From: Mariannaea sp. PMI_226
Lineage: Eukaryota > Ascomycota > Sordariomycetes > Hypocreales > Nectriaceae
NCBI GenBank assembly: GCA_024336345.1
Contig: JANFOG010000001.1
Coordinates: forward strand, 3,782,001 to 3,846,000
Direction of reading: 5' to 3'
Length of the DNA: 64,000 bases
The first letter of the stretch is position 1. Each line of letters opens with the position of its first letter. A program made the translations under genes and the position numbers. The notes beneath the pieces were generated by a model. It was not told the DNA's origin. It saw only the letters and a list, made by a program, of their open reading frames with translations, and did not search any database. Below, piece by piece: positions 11,221 to 23,900 of the stretch.

Positions 11221-14200
11221 AGTTTCCTCCAAATGAATTGAAAACCTTGTAGCCTTGGGGTTGTGCTGGACAAGGGAGCAAGCCGACGAGGTAGGACCAG
11301 CTTGGATGGGAGATCGCAGCCAAGGATGGGATGGGGAGGACGGCCCTTCTTATGAACAGACGTCTGTAAGTCGGGAGACCCTCCTGATAACCGGGCCGGC
11401 CTACTAGAGGCCGAATTGGTTATAATTAATATGTCAAACCAGACTCCGTCGATATGGCACTAGTCACGAAGCTGGGGGAGCTGGGCAAGGCCTCACTTAG
11501 GGTGTGGCGAGGTCCCACCACGGCAATAAGACTCGAGAGAAGGGGCATAGTGCGACGATAAGCCATTGCCCGTTGGCATATACCTAAATGGATGCTACAG
11601 TACTACGAAGGCAGGAGGTATTCGCCCATGGTGACAGGCCTGAGCCTCATGTAACGGCCCATTATGTGGGGGAGATGGTTGACATGACTCGGCTGATGAG
11701 TGGCAAGCCTGCAAAAAAGAAGGGGGGGCGTTCTGCCAAGACATACCTGATGGCGATATCGTTCGTCGACCTTGGGGCCTAAGACTCGGGGGAGGATGGG
11801 ACAAGAGGGTACTTCGTATGTACAGTAGTGCTCTGGCAAGTAATAGTAATAAGCGCTCCTCTGTTGGACGGGCCCCATGTCCCATGTGGAAAAGGGTTGC
11901 TAAGGGGAGGTTAATTATCCGTTTGTCGTGATAGAGATGATGCAGGTGGAGTTCTTCTGTTACCGAACCCGTGATTGCGGTTGGCTGGCAGAGCCAGGGT
12001 TCGGCTGTTGCAGAGAACGGTCTAAGACGTTTTAGAAGATAAGCTAAATGTTATTACTACTGTATTTAACCTACTCCGTACCGGATGTACCTTGTTAGAC
12101 CAGACTGCGCCATTGGATTGACTTTTTTTTTTTCTTTCGTCTTCCCAGGCACTGCGAGAACATGCGTAGGTTTGCGTGTTGGGACCAAATAGATGAAGCA
12201 GACGACTAAGATGTCGCGAAGTAAAACAAAAAAAAATGAATCCCCCATGGGTTAGCGGAAAACCGATCTGGCAAGTTTACCCACATCGACTACGTAGTAA
12301 TTACTCCATTATCGAAGATGTTCCCTGAACAACGCAGCAGACGCAAGGTGTCTGCCGACACTATCCTTGTTTACCTGTTCTAAGCCCTTGCCATTTTTTG
12401 TTTTGCAGGCGCAGCAGTCAATCCCCTGTCCTGGGATCTTGGGAGACAGTTGTATAATTGAAACCTCGCACCAAGGTCAGCAAACAGAGCCCAGGTTTCT
12501 CTGTCTTTGCCTTTTGTGATGCCGTATCCCCCAGTGGCCGAGTATCGGATCAACTACGAATATGGTAGTCCACATATGTAGTAAACTAATCGCCTGTAGT
12601 CAATTCTCGATGACTGTACGATAAAGTCGCGGTTATCAGCGACACTGCGATCCCGCCCCCCTCACAACTCGTTAGCGGAGACATCCAGGCAGGCCTTTTT
12701 TTGCATTTTGCGGGTACATAATGAATATCGCACTGTAGTAGTCTCGTGCCTTAGTCGAGTGCATTCATGAGAGTCAAAGTACGTAGTACTCTGTAATCCT
12801 GTCTGCAAGGTAATAAAGTGCCAAGCGAACGACAAAACTTGCTCCACCTGGCCGGCGGCGAAAATCTGGACAGGCACTACTGTAACTACTCACCATTATA
12901 CAAGCCAAGGTTGAATTACATATCTAGGCTCTTCCCATTGCGTGCCGGGGGGGAGGGCCAACACCGAGTCTGAGCCGTCCGTTATCATCGATATGAGTGA
13001 ACTGGACAGGCATGTGTCCCCGACCATTTGAGCGCAGGTCAGCACGGCACTGCAACGTGAGCCAGCCCGCCGCCCACGCTAAGATGCAGATCAGATCACA
13101 CCAGAACGAACACACTTCTGAAGAAAGGATGCAGGGAGGGTGACAAGGTCCCTGGGCTAACCCACTGAACTAGTGTCGTCCGTGAGAGGGTGGGAGGGGA
13201 CCCTAGGCGGCTCCAGGAGAGGGAGCTGTCAGCGAGCTGCTCATATGGCCACCGAACTACGCACCGCAACCACTTATCGTAATAATGACCGCACTTAAAA
13301 CAGTCATATCAGGTAATTACCTGTATCTAGTCCTATTGTTTTCCTTGATTTTCCGCATGACCGAACAGCGGACTAGGTAGATAAATTAATTACAGTTTAA
13401 CACGGCATCGATCTGGACGGGTATATACGGCATACCAGAGAAGGAGAGGGTTCACCTGTCCTGTCGAGCGAATGCTGCCCTGTAGGATCGGTAATACCCG
13501 ACCCGGTGGATGAAGCCAGGGAGAGGCGAGATATCAACCCTCGATATGTAGTTTATTACCAACAGCCATGCGACCAACAGCCTCGGATTGTTTGCGGGGA
13601 AGAATTCTTGTACGTAAATCCTACAATTGACTCCATCACGCATCTTGGGGATGAGATATCTCGTACGTAAAACCCCAGAGATTACCCCATTGATCATCAC
13701 CGATCACCGTCATCAGCTCTGGAGAAGATCCATTCGATCAGGAGCTGGAACCTAGCGACAGGAGACTATTGTGTTGTGATGTCGTAGCCTAGTGGTTGCG
13801 AGCGGAGGAGGAGGAAGAGGACTCATGGGACCTCTCCAAAACAGCTTCCCCGAGTTCATGCATACCTATAGAACACGCGAAAATACTGGGCAGTTTCTTT
13901 TCTCTTGCGAAAACTACCTAAGACGCAATTTACCACTCTACCTACTACCCTCAGTTGCCTTCGTATGTATAAGAGGACGATTGATGTACCGGAAGTTACT
14001 ATTCTACCCATGCATACCTAGGGAGGCACTCTCGTTTACGGAGCATCGGTGCTCAGTGCTAGGAATAAAGCTGCCACCAAAAAAAAAGAGGAGAAATGCG
14101 GGGGAGGTTCGCATTTGGGCCGTGGCAATTGCTCCGTAGCTTGACTCCAATTTTGTTTATTGGGGCCACCACCCTTTCTGCTCCGTTCCCGGATGTTTGG

Positions 14201-15711
14201 CTTCTCCCGGCTGATTGCTTACTAGTCAGTCCTCGCTGACTCCTAACTAATTGCCAAGCGGTGGCGATATGGTGCATCATGAAAACTGCCCGTAACGGCG
14301 AGGCTAGATATGAGGTTAATTATCTCACAAGTTTACCCATTCAGATATCGATTTGGCCGCGAGCACACTGTTCCCCTTAATCATGGAGAATCTGACCATG
14401 TTCCTCCTGTCGCATGCTGTTCTTCTCTCTCACGCGTATCCTCCGTCTCCCTGTCTTGTCTCTCTTGCTCGCTCACTACAGTATGGAGTAAACTCCTCGA
14501 AATTTCGACTCCAACTTGGGAATGAGGCGCAAAAACAAGCCTAGGCTCGCCAGTGCCGGGCTCTTGAGGGATGCAGTACTTACCCCTCACGCACTCTGGG
14601 ATAGAAAGCCATGTACCCCAAATGTTTGCGCCACCATTTGTTCACCTTGTCAGTCACCGACGCCTTCACCTCTTGTTCCGTTTCCAGACTGCAGGTTAGG
14701 TAAGTTGGATGTGTACTCTCGTATCCCTCGAGCCCTCAATTCCATGATATTCCATCAAGATTACATACCCTTCCGTACCGTAATTTCCTTCATGGTACCT
14801 CATTGTTTACCCCCTCCTCCGTCTAGAGCCCTCCCATTTTGCTCCAGCAAACAAGCCTAGGTCTAAAAGGCGAGATGACTCGATCTCGCGGGGCCCCAGG
14901 AATCTTTCGCCCAGTGACCATCACCGGCTATGGCGCCAAAACGTAATAGATACTGAAATCTTCCTACACCAGGTGCCATGAAGACTACCCCAAAATAAAT
15001 AGGCAAGCAAGGTAACCTAGGAGAAATAGTAGCAGTCACCAAGCTTCCACCGAATCGGTTACAGCTCAACAGCGCATGAATTGTCAGTGCAACCCATGAT
15101 ATGCATCCTCCATCTATTATCATCAAACGTTTCTATACAGCAAATGAATCGCACACCCGAAACTGAGAGACAAGCAACACAAAGTGATTCATTATAAACT
15201 ATGGTACGACTTGGTATAAGAAGGCACCTAGGTAGATATAAATTGAATCCAAAAAAAGTTTCAGCACGAGAGAATGCATCTGACTATGTTATGTGGTCCC
15301 TTGTCATGGAGCATGCAATTTTTCCATTACTTGTCACGCTATTATTACTGATTCCAAATTATGTAGATGCTATTGCCCTTCATACCTATCATTCTCATAA
15401 TGCTTTTTGCGACATAAGGCCAATCTCCCAAGGTGAGATAGGGATACCACAAGTGAAAGACTCGATAACGCACCGGCGCCGTACAGTAATCAATGCAAGA
15501 ATGTTCAACCCCTTCCCTTGTTTCCCGTAACGCACCTCGTTTCCAAAAATCCGACTTTCAAATCTACCACAGAGCCGTGGGAGCATTCATTCATTCGCGC
15601 ACACAGTATCTCCTTCCCCCGCCGAGAAAAACCTCCTCAGATCCAAAGACGTTCCATGTTCCCAAGTGTAATATCGATAATTCAATCCTGGGCAGGCAAA
15701 GGTGGACGGAC
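11218..15711. other. Gene-free block of about 4.5 kb
   Basis: No coding region is supported on either strand. Frames are short and interrupted, and none encodes a recognisable domain. The block is of mixed composition without obvious terminal repeats. The part near 11218-12100 is the likely promoter region of the permease. Short TACGTA/GTAGTA-type motifs recur between 12280 and 13700. Confidence 0.5.
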
Positions 15712-17583
15712 TCAAAGAGACCTGGGCTTCAGCCATTCCTCAGTTCGCAATCCCAAGTTCAGTCCATTTTCTGTCCACCACCGTCGAACTGGATTAGGGT
15801 CTCCAATGGCATCCTCGAGCGCCTCTTCGATATTGCAAGTTCGAAACTCCACCGTTTGTTTGCGGCCTTCCATGCCTTCGAGTTCTCCGTGGGCAAACTT
15901 CTTCCACCAGTCTAGGACTTCCAAGTGTTGATTCATAGTCGGGGATAGCAACGCTTCTTCGCCAAACACCAGCTTGTCGTCACCCTTGAGTCGTCTCCAA
16001 GTCTCCAGACACTCAACCTGGCCCCAACGGCTCGCCATTTTGGCAACACCATCACCATGAGCGATAGGGATTCCTGATGCGTCCCACCACCGAAGCACAT
16101 CGGCTTTGCCGTATTGGGTGGCCCAAAGCAATGACCGACCCGGCCGCAGGACTACTTGGTCATCTTGTGCAGCTGCGTCACGCCACCATTCCAATACTAA
16201 TAGATGTCCATTTCCACTGGCTTGCTCCAAAGCTGTTTCGGTATATCTCAGGGGTAGACCTGATCGCCGCCACCACCAATCTAGGACGCGGACGTAGCCG
16301 TTTTTAGATGCCACATCGATGGCTTCTGCATCGTAGATGTGTCGGTCTTTGAACCACGGACTCTGCTTCCAATAATCCAAAACATCCGTGCGAGGAAAGT
16401 AAGCTGATGCTTTCGTTGGTAATGTTGTCCCATCAAAAGCTTTGAACAGATCTGGTCGATTAGCCTCCATATACTTGAGGACATCGATCAGACCAAACTT
16501 GATGACTAGTTTGACAACAAGGGCTGATATGTCGTGAAAATTGGGTGGCGATTGGGAAAGCTTTTTGCATATCGCGGCCGAGTTGCCGGTGAGAACGGTC
16601 CACTCCAGTTCGTGCCCGTATACTTTGAGGGGATCCGTTGGGTCCTTGGGTTGGAATGTCCAAGGTGAGGGCATCTTCAAGTTGGTGTACATGCCCAGGG
16701 CTTTGGCAATTTCCCAATCTCCTGCGTAGCCAAGAATTATTGTCCAGATCTCTGGTGGCAGCTTGGACCGCACTCTGACGTCCACATCCGGGACTATGCT
16801 CATCCCCGTTACGATCTCGACATCGCGCCCAAGCCCTAGAAGGTCTGCTTGGTTCTTGATGATTCCTAGCACCTCATTGAAACCATTCCAGTTAGGTACT
16901 CGTTTCGGGTTGGTTGTGCCTTCGTAATGCCACAAAATTGGCGCCACTACTCGAATCCAGCTCCATTTCCTATGCAATTTACTCATATGCTTCTTTGTCA
17001 TTGGGTTCGTCCACATATGAGTGCTCATGCCGGGGACCAAGACAATGCTCTTCTGTGTATCCCACCCTCGCAATACTTCCCCCAGAAAAGTGTCCGTCAC
17101 ACCCATGAGCATCTTGGCGATACTATCCGCGTCAAGCGGAACACATACCATCAGGTCGGCCCATTCCACCAATTCAAAGGCTTGTTGTCGGTAAAATTCA
17201 ATATCGTCTGCCCGATCGCTCATTCCCAATGCCAAACTCCTGTTTTGCATCACTATAATCGTCTGCGTTAATCGCGGCACTACGTCATCGACGATCGCTC
17301 GGGCCTCGATTTGTGGATTTTTAGATAATCGGACAACTAGGGCTTGGGCCCAAGAGGTATCGCGAGGGCCGGTGGCAGCGACGAGGAGACGGAGTTTGCG
17401 GTTGTTGCGTTGCGCCATGTCGCAGAGAGACGATGAAGATGGAAAAGACGACCTCAGCCGTGGAGAAAATGAATCGAGATGCGCCATGCTGGAAGATGAG
17501 CGAGATCCGACATGGTGTCCACGCAGGTTCTCAGGCGGGTAAGCGGTGTGGTGATTCGGAGGCGGAGGGCTGTGACGGGGCAT
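15712..17583 (-). CDS. HFCD flavoprotein-fold domain fused to ankyrin-like repeats
   Basis: An intronless 623-residue protein. Residues 65-250 resemble the homo-oligomeric flavin-containing Cys decarboxylase (HFCD) fold of phosphopantothenoylcysteine decarboxylase: LLVAATG at the first strand, then EWADLMVCVPLDADSIAKML where the family has A-P-x-S-A-N-T-x-A-K, then PGMSTHMWTNPMT where it has P-x-M-N-x-x-M-W. Residues 275-580 hold a series of ankyrin-like units of about 35 residues, each ending V-L-x-W-W (VRVLDWWWRRSG, LLVLEWWRDA, ADVLRWWDASG). Key family residues are changed: Asn to Asp in the first motif, Asn to Ser in the second, and no clear catalytic His. FMN binding may survive but decarboxylation is doubtful. 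The start could also be Met33 or Met56, since the first 55 residues are low complexity. Confidence 0.75.
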   Translation of the reverse strand: MPRHSPPPPNHHTAYPPENLRGHHVGSRSSSSMAHLDSFSPRLRSSFPSSSSLCDMAQRNNRKLRLLVAATGPRDTSWAQALVVRLSKNPQIEARAIVDDVVPRLTQTIIVMQNRSLALGMSDRADDIEFYRQQAFELVEWADLMVCVPLDADSIAKMLMGVTDTFLGEVLRGWDTQKSIVLVPGMSTHMWTNPMTKKHMSKLHRKWSWIRVVAPILWHYEGTTNPKRVPNWNGFNEVLGIIKNQADLLGLGRDVEIVTGMSIVPDVDVRVRSKLPPEIWTIILGYAGDWEIAKALGMYTNLKMPSPWTFQPKDPTDPLKVYGHELEWTVLTGNSAAICKKLSQSPPNFHDISALVVKLVIKFGLIDVLKYMEANRPDLFKAFDGTTLPTKASAYFPRTDVLDYWKQSPWFKDRHIYDAEAIDVASKNGYVRVLDWWWRRSGLPLRYTETALEQASGNGHLLVLEWWRDAAAQDDQVVLRPGRSLLWATQYGKADVLRWWDASGIPIAHGDGVAKMASRWGQVECLETWRRLKGDDKLVFGEEALLSPTMNQHLEVLDWWKKFAHGELEGMEGRKQTVEFRTCNIEEALEDAIGDPNPVRRWWTENGLNLGLRTEEWLKPRSL

Positions 17584-18532
17584 GAAATCACTGGTTAGAG
17601 AGAGAAGCGCGGGGTTACTTGTGGCAACTGTGACCTGTCACAGCATGTAGAAACAAAGAAAGTTGTTGTGTTGTGAAGTGCCGTAACGAGAGGAATCAGA
17701 ATGGAGGGAGGGGCAAATGCTTGTCAGAGAGATGGGTTGAATAATTAGTGAATAGCAGGTGATGATGTTTGCGGTACGGTACACCTGAGGGTTTGGGGCG
17801 GCGGATTGGCCTGCCGAGCCCGATCCATATTTCTTCCCACAAGTTCCCGGCCTGCCAACCCGGTGCCAGCCGTAGTTCTACCTACTGACTGCGTGAGAGT
17901 GGCGACAGCACTATGGTGTAGGAAGGACTCCGTATTGTACCTCTCTACTTGATGCCGTCAATAAATTGAGCGCCAGCGCGAGAAAGATGGATCAGTGTTG
18001 CCGATTGAACTGTTTTGTAAGTATTCTGTTCTATGGAGAGCGACGAGAATTCATTCTGCAAGGTGGGTGTGAATAACTAATTCCCTGTTCAGCCAGGGCA
18101 CGATCAATCACAGAGAAGTTTCATTACACAGGTAGGTAGGTACTATTACAACTTCGGCGTGGCGGGTGTTTCTGATGTTGGTCAGAGCCGCCAATCACAT
18201 GACCTCGCTGAAGCCATCCCGAAAGCCTCTTCTGGTAGTCAAGGCGAATTAAGCCAAGCTCCACCAGCCAGCCCGTCAAAGACTCGTGATTGAAAACTTT
18301 GCTTGTCCAGAGAGATTCTTAGTCATTTTGGTCGTATACTTCGCCTTCAATTGCCATTCTACATTTAATCACCTTGCGAAAAGCATCACATTACTGGGAC
18401 TTTCGTCTTCTCACTTGACGCTCATACTCTATTCCCGCCGTGCAGGGATACCGAGAAACAACCCGCATTTTTTTCTTTCCCGGCCAAAGAATCTTCGAGC
18501 CCCGCTTCGTTTTTTTCCCTTCATCTTCCCCA
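17584..18532. other. Divergent intergenic region
   Basis: A shared promoter region for the leftward HFCD-ankyrin gene and the rightward PRPP synthetase gene. No frame of note is seen. Confidence 0.55.
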
Positions 18533-19875
18533 ATGTTAGACCAAATGGCCAACGAAATCAAGCTCATCGCGGGCTCCTCCCATCCGGAGCTGAGTGCTCT
18601 GGTTGCCAGCCGGTATGTTGAAATGGCTTCTTCTCAGTTCGCATGAATGAGACAATCGCGGGACTCTGTTCGGTGTTGATGCGGCGTTCAGGCTCGGCAT
18701 TGATATCGCCAATACGATAAGCCTCAACTACTCGAACCGTGAGACTAGTGTTTCCATTGGCGAGTCTGTTCGAGATGAGGACGTTTTCATTCTTCAATCT
18801 ACCGCCCCTGGCGATGTGAATGATGGGCTCATGGAGCTCCTCATTATGATTCACGCTTGCCGGACTGCCTCGGCCCGGCGGATCACCGCTGTCATTCCCA
18901 ACTTCCCTTATGCCAGACAGGACAAGAAGGACAAATCTCGCGCGCCCATCAGCGCCAAGCTCATTGCCAACATGCTGCAGGTGTCCGGCTGCGTAAGTAA
19001 TTTCAGCTCCCTGACCATTGACGTGTCCCTCTGACCGCAAATTTAGAACCATGTCATCACCATGGACCTCCATGCCTCTCAGATTCAAGGCTTTTTCAAT
19101 GTCCCGGTTGACAACCTCTACGCTGAGCCTTCTGTATTGCGTTGGATCCGCGAGAATCTGAATGTTGAGAAGTGTGTTATCGTTTCCCCCGATGCCGGTG
19201 GTGCCAAGCGTGCCACCTCTATTGCTGATCGTTTGAACACCGCGTTCGCTCTCATCCACAAGGAGCGACCTCGCCCCAACGTTGTTGGGCGCATGGTTCT
19301 CGTTGGTGAAGTCAAGGACAAGGTTGCTATCCTCGTTGACGATATGGCGGACACCTGTGGAACAGTAAGCTAAATCCCTCCTTGCATTCAACGCGTAGCA
19401 GTTTGATCTCTAATATCTTTGTGCAGCTCGCGAAGGCGGCTGAGACTGTCAGCCAGAATGGCGCCAGTGCCGTGTATGCCATTGTCACTCATGGCATCCT
19501 GAGTGGCCGAGCCATCGAGACTATTAATGCCTCGTGCCTAGCTGGGCTCGTTGTAACGAACAGTAAGCTATTTCTTCCAGCTCATCCATATCGTTGATTT
19601 ATGTTGACATTTGTTCTAGCTGTTCCTCGTGAGTATCCGACTTGAAAATATTGTTGAATCAACTCCGTTGAGAATTCATTTCTAACATTATTGGCAGTGG
19701 GCGACAAGATTGAGCGTTGCCCTAAACTCAAAGTAATCGATGTTGCTGGAACATTGGCTGAGGTACGAGACCAACCTACACCCTGCAAGACCGTTTCTAA
19801 TCCAATCATCAGGCTATCCGACGAACCCACAACGGCGAGTCGGTGTCCTACTTGTTCAACAATGTTCCCGTTTAA
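18533..19875 (+). CDS. PRS: Ribose-phosphate pyrophosphokinase (PRPP synthetase)
   Basis: This cytosolic enzyme converts ribose 5-phosphate and ATP to PRPP and AMP, feeding purine, pyrimidine, histidine, tryptophan and NAD synthesis. Seven exons: 18533-18612, 18692-18992, 19047-19364, 19427-19562, 19620-19628, 19698-19762 and 19813-19875, giving 323 residues (family size about 320). All introns are GT..AG and the frame closes exactly. Motifs: [19 protein letters not shown] (ATP-binding flexible loop), [12 protein letters not shown], and the PRPP-binding loop [13 protein letters not shown]. The protein ends [16 protein letters not shown]. Exon 5 is only 9 nt (CTGTTCCTC) and supplies part of the T-V-P-L junction. 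A second ATG at 18545 is an alternative start. Fungi carry several paralogs; this one is close to the animal PRPS type and lacks the long insert of yeast PRS1/PRS5. Confidence 0.95.
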
Positions 19876-20944
19876 GTAGGGTAATTCTGCACAACGAAAG
19901 TAGAAAAAACGTGATGGAGTTGGTAAGTTTACTCCTTGAACATTGTTTGGACTTTGGTCTAACCTCCCCAAGAGGCGTATTAGAATCAGGGCTTGGGCCA
20001 ACCACCTGATTATCTTTCATAATTCAGGTTACACTTAGAAAAAGCAAAGAGTATTGGGTTGTTTATATAAATTATATACATTTGCGGTATTGGTGCTCTA
20101 ATCGTGCCAAGTTTTATTTTGAAATCCCCCATTGCTACCCTGTTGAATTCCTACGTCATTCAAACGATCTACAGTGTCGTATGGCGACTGTACTGATTCT
20201 TGTGCTTGCACACGATTATATCTAGTCAGAGGGAAGACATGTATCGAAACCATCCAATCAGTGGCTGCGTGAAGGCAGCATGATTCGAGAACCGTCTCGC
20301 TAACTTGATCATGAACACAACTACAAGGGGCTTGGACGGTGACTTGTGCTGGAGATTTTGAAGCAGTATTCGATACGCGATGCGGAATCCATGCAAGAAT
20401 ATTTGTATCACGCGACATTAAAATGCTGCACTATATAATACCAGTTGCAACATTTATCCTCAAAGCAAATAACACAATGAATAGTTTGTCAATGGTAATC
20501 ACGAAATTACGCACCGCAGAGAGGTATCCATACTCCAATTTTGGCGCGTAGTCACTCTATATCTTGACTCTTAGTTGTCCTAAATAATGATCAGGATAGT
20601 ATTAAGTTGTTAGAGAAGGCCTCCCAAGAATGGCGGCGCATTGATCGCAAGCATGCTGTCAGATTGAATGGACACAAGTACTATAGGTATTTAGAAGAGG
20701 TTACAGTGGTCTAGCCAGTGGCTGAGCCAAGCTCCCCGCCTGAGCTCCACGTGAGCTCCCTAGGCGGTGAGTAATTCTGCCGGTTCATCTACAAGGGACA
20801 CATCACTGCCTGGCGACGACCTCATACGGCTCCGGACAGTGACGTTATTGACAGCCTAATAAAATTTGGGTTATAGAGATTTATGGACTCGCGGCAAACA
20901 TCCATGCTCACTGGTGAGCTGTATTTTGTCCTGGGTTGCTCAAA
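19876..20944. other. Intergenic, PRS 3' end to MON2
   Basis: Moderately AT-rich, with no supported gene. It contains the PRS terminator region and the MON2 promoter. Frames present are short and show no family match. Confidence 0.55.
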
Positions 20945-23900
20945 ATGACGACCCAGCTGCTAGCCACAGAGTTGGCAAACCTCATTCAGGAGAGCAAGAG
21001 GAAACATCATGACCTTCGACAAGTGAGCTCCCCCTAACTAATTAACTTCCGCTGTCCCTTGTTCAAGTGACTTATAATGTGTCCAGGCCGCAGAGAAGTC
21101 ACTTGATGAGCTAAAGAGTTTAAGAACCACTTCAGAGCAGACGGCTCCCGATGGTTCGTACTACCAACATGCTAGCTCCCAGACGACCTCTAATGTCTAA
21201 TATCTTATTAGAACTTGCCCAGAAAGTCAACTTTGTCAATCCGTTCATCATCGCCTGTGGGACCAAGAATGCCAAGTTTACCGCTATTGCCATTGTTTGT
21301 CTTCAGAGGCTTATTGTTGCTCGGGCTCTTCCACGCTCTAAACTAAACCAAGTATTGGAGGCCTTGATGCAAGCCACGTCCGCTGGTCTGGATGTGCAAC
21401 TTAAGATTCTCCAAGCTTTACCATCACTGCTACAAAATTACGCATCTGATTTACAGGGGAACTTGCTTGTTACTGCATTGAACATTTGTTTCACCTTGCA
21501 GAGCAGTAAAAATGCCATTGTTAGCCATACCTCTGCTGCAACCCTCCAGCAGCTGGTGGTCTCGGTCTTCGACAAGGTTGTCGCTGAAGATAGTACGTAT
21601 CTCACTGTTTCGCATAAAACATGGCGTATGTTGCTTATTTTTGGTTTAGAAAATGCAAACGAAAGTTCTGCCGCGAGCGAGCCTTCCGAAGGCCAAACAG
21701 AGCCTCGAGCAGCTGCTTTAGATGCTTATCGTGTATGACCTGCTCCAACCCGTGTTAGAACTTCGCTAACACCCTTTAGATATTCAATGATCTTTGTCTC
21801 ATGACAGAAAATCAACGCCCCGAGTTTTTGCGGTTTTCCGGTCTCCCGCAGACTTTTGGCCTAGAGTTAATTGAGTCCGTCATCACCAACCATGCCAGCG
21901 TTTTCACCGACCATCCTGAACAGGCTCAGATCTTGCGTGTGCGGGTAATGCCGCTCATAATGAGTGCGCTCAAAGGAAAACCAAACTTCGCTACAACGGT
22001 GAGACTGGTTCGCATTCTCTACACCCTCCTACGTCGACATATCAGCATCTTGCCTTCAGAATGTGGGGAGTCTCTCGCCATCTTGACGCAGCTTCTTGAC
22101 CAAGACGACTTTCTCTGGAAGCGAGCCCTGTGTATGGAAGTCTTCCGGGGACTTTTCGCAGATCACACTCTTTTTCGTCGCATATTCTCCATCTATGACA
22201 GCCAAGAGGGAGAGCGTGATGTCCTCAAACCCTTGATTAGCACGTTTGTGCGGATCAGCACCGAGAAGCCTGCCGTGATTGGTCTCGGCTACCAATCAAC
22301 AATGCCGAACACTAGTATGCAGTCTGGCTCTTCCTCATCTGACCAGGCCATTCTCGAGGCCAGTGGAATGACAGGTATTATTGGTAGCTCTATGGCGGCC
22401 TCAGAACAGACCACTACTGGCATCAGCACCCAATGGAGTTCGATGCGAGTGCCATGCATTGATCAGCTTGACAAGACTGAGGCACCCCCGATACCAGAAT
22501 CCTATATCTACAGTCTTGTGTTAGCATGCATTTCCTCCATATCTGATGGTCTTGCTAAATTCATTCTACCCCTCACCGTGCCTAGCGAAACCAGAGGATG
22601 GCGGAAGGTCTCGAAAGAGTCTGGTCGCGATTCGCCTGCTCCTCAACTCGACGCCGAGAATCAGAACCCAAAAGGAAAACTGGAGAGATCAGCATCTTTC
22701 AAGAGAAACCCGGTGCCTCTCAACCCCCTTACCTTGGAAGAACATACCCTCTTTCCAGAGGTAAAGGTTTGTGCCGATATTGTCGATCAATGCTGGCCGG
22801 CGATCCTGGCAACATGTTCAACTTTCCTGTATGCTGCACTGGATTCAGAGTACTATCATGGTCTCGTACGAGCATTTCAGCGGTTCGCTCATGTGGCAGG
22901 CTTACTGCATCTCTCAACTCCACGAGATGCCTTCCTTACAACTCTAGGGAAAGCCGCTGTTCCACCAAACCTCATCGCGGCCTGTTTTAATGCAGGACAA
23001 CCTCGGCCCCAAACCCCGAGTACTCCCACAGAGAACAATAGCCTATTCAGCAATGCCAGGGGTTTATTGAGCGTTGATAGTCTCACACCGACAACACCTT
23101 CCTCGGAGAAACAGCGCCAGGCTTCATTTGATGCTGGATCAACCTCTCTCAATACTAGAAACCTTTTATGTCTTCGTGCACTCCTCAACTTAGGTATTGC
23201 ATTAGGTCCTACTCTTGGCCCAGCTTGGAGCATCATACTAGAGACCCTCCAGCAAGCTGACTTCGTACTTTTCGTATTCGGAAAGGCGCCTGGAAAAACT
23301 CCGTCGCTCAATCGAGCAGCTGACCAGGGCGGCGAGAATGATGCCGGAGTTTTGATGGCCAATTTTGGCACCGAGGTTCGGGCAGTCGAAACAGCCGCTT
23401 CTAGGTTAATCGAAAGCACGATTGACTTCCCGAACGAAGCGTTTTTGGAGGTGGTGACAGCAATTTGCAACTTACTCCATCCATCGGATGAGCGTCCCGA
23501 AGCAACCATCCAGGAAGTACAACCTTCGGACGGAGGACAGCTTCAGACACCTTCAAAAACTGCCCGAAGGTTTTCAGGCCAGTCTGTTCCCGGGTCTACT
23601 CAGGAGGACCAATTTGCTCTGGCAAAACTGGGCGAAATCGCAACAATCAACATTGATAGACTGTTGGAGTATAGCCCTGCGGAGTCTGGCTGGTCAGCAT
23701 TGATTGATGAGCTTATCCGAACCCTTAATTCTGGTGGAACGAATGCTTCAGTCAGAACTAGGGCGGCAGACATCCTTGTCAGGCTAGTATTAGAGGCCGC
23801 TACCGTGACAGCATCATTACCTGAAGACTCTCGTGGAGATATTCAACTACGAATATTTGAGGCTTTGCGGAGCTCGCTCACGCTGCTGCTCAAAGGTGAC

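Noticed and set aside
18564..19391. 275-codon frame opposite the PRPP synthetase gene
   Set aside because: Antisense shadow; it spans exons and introns of a certain gene.
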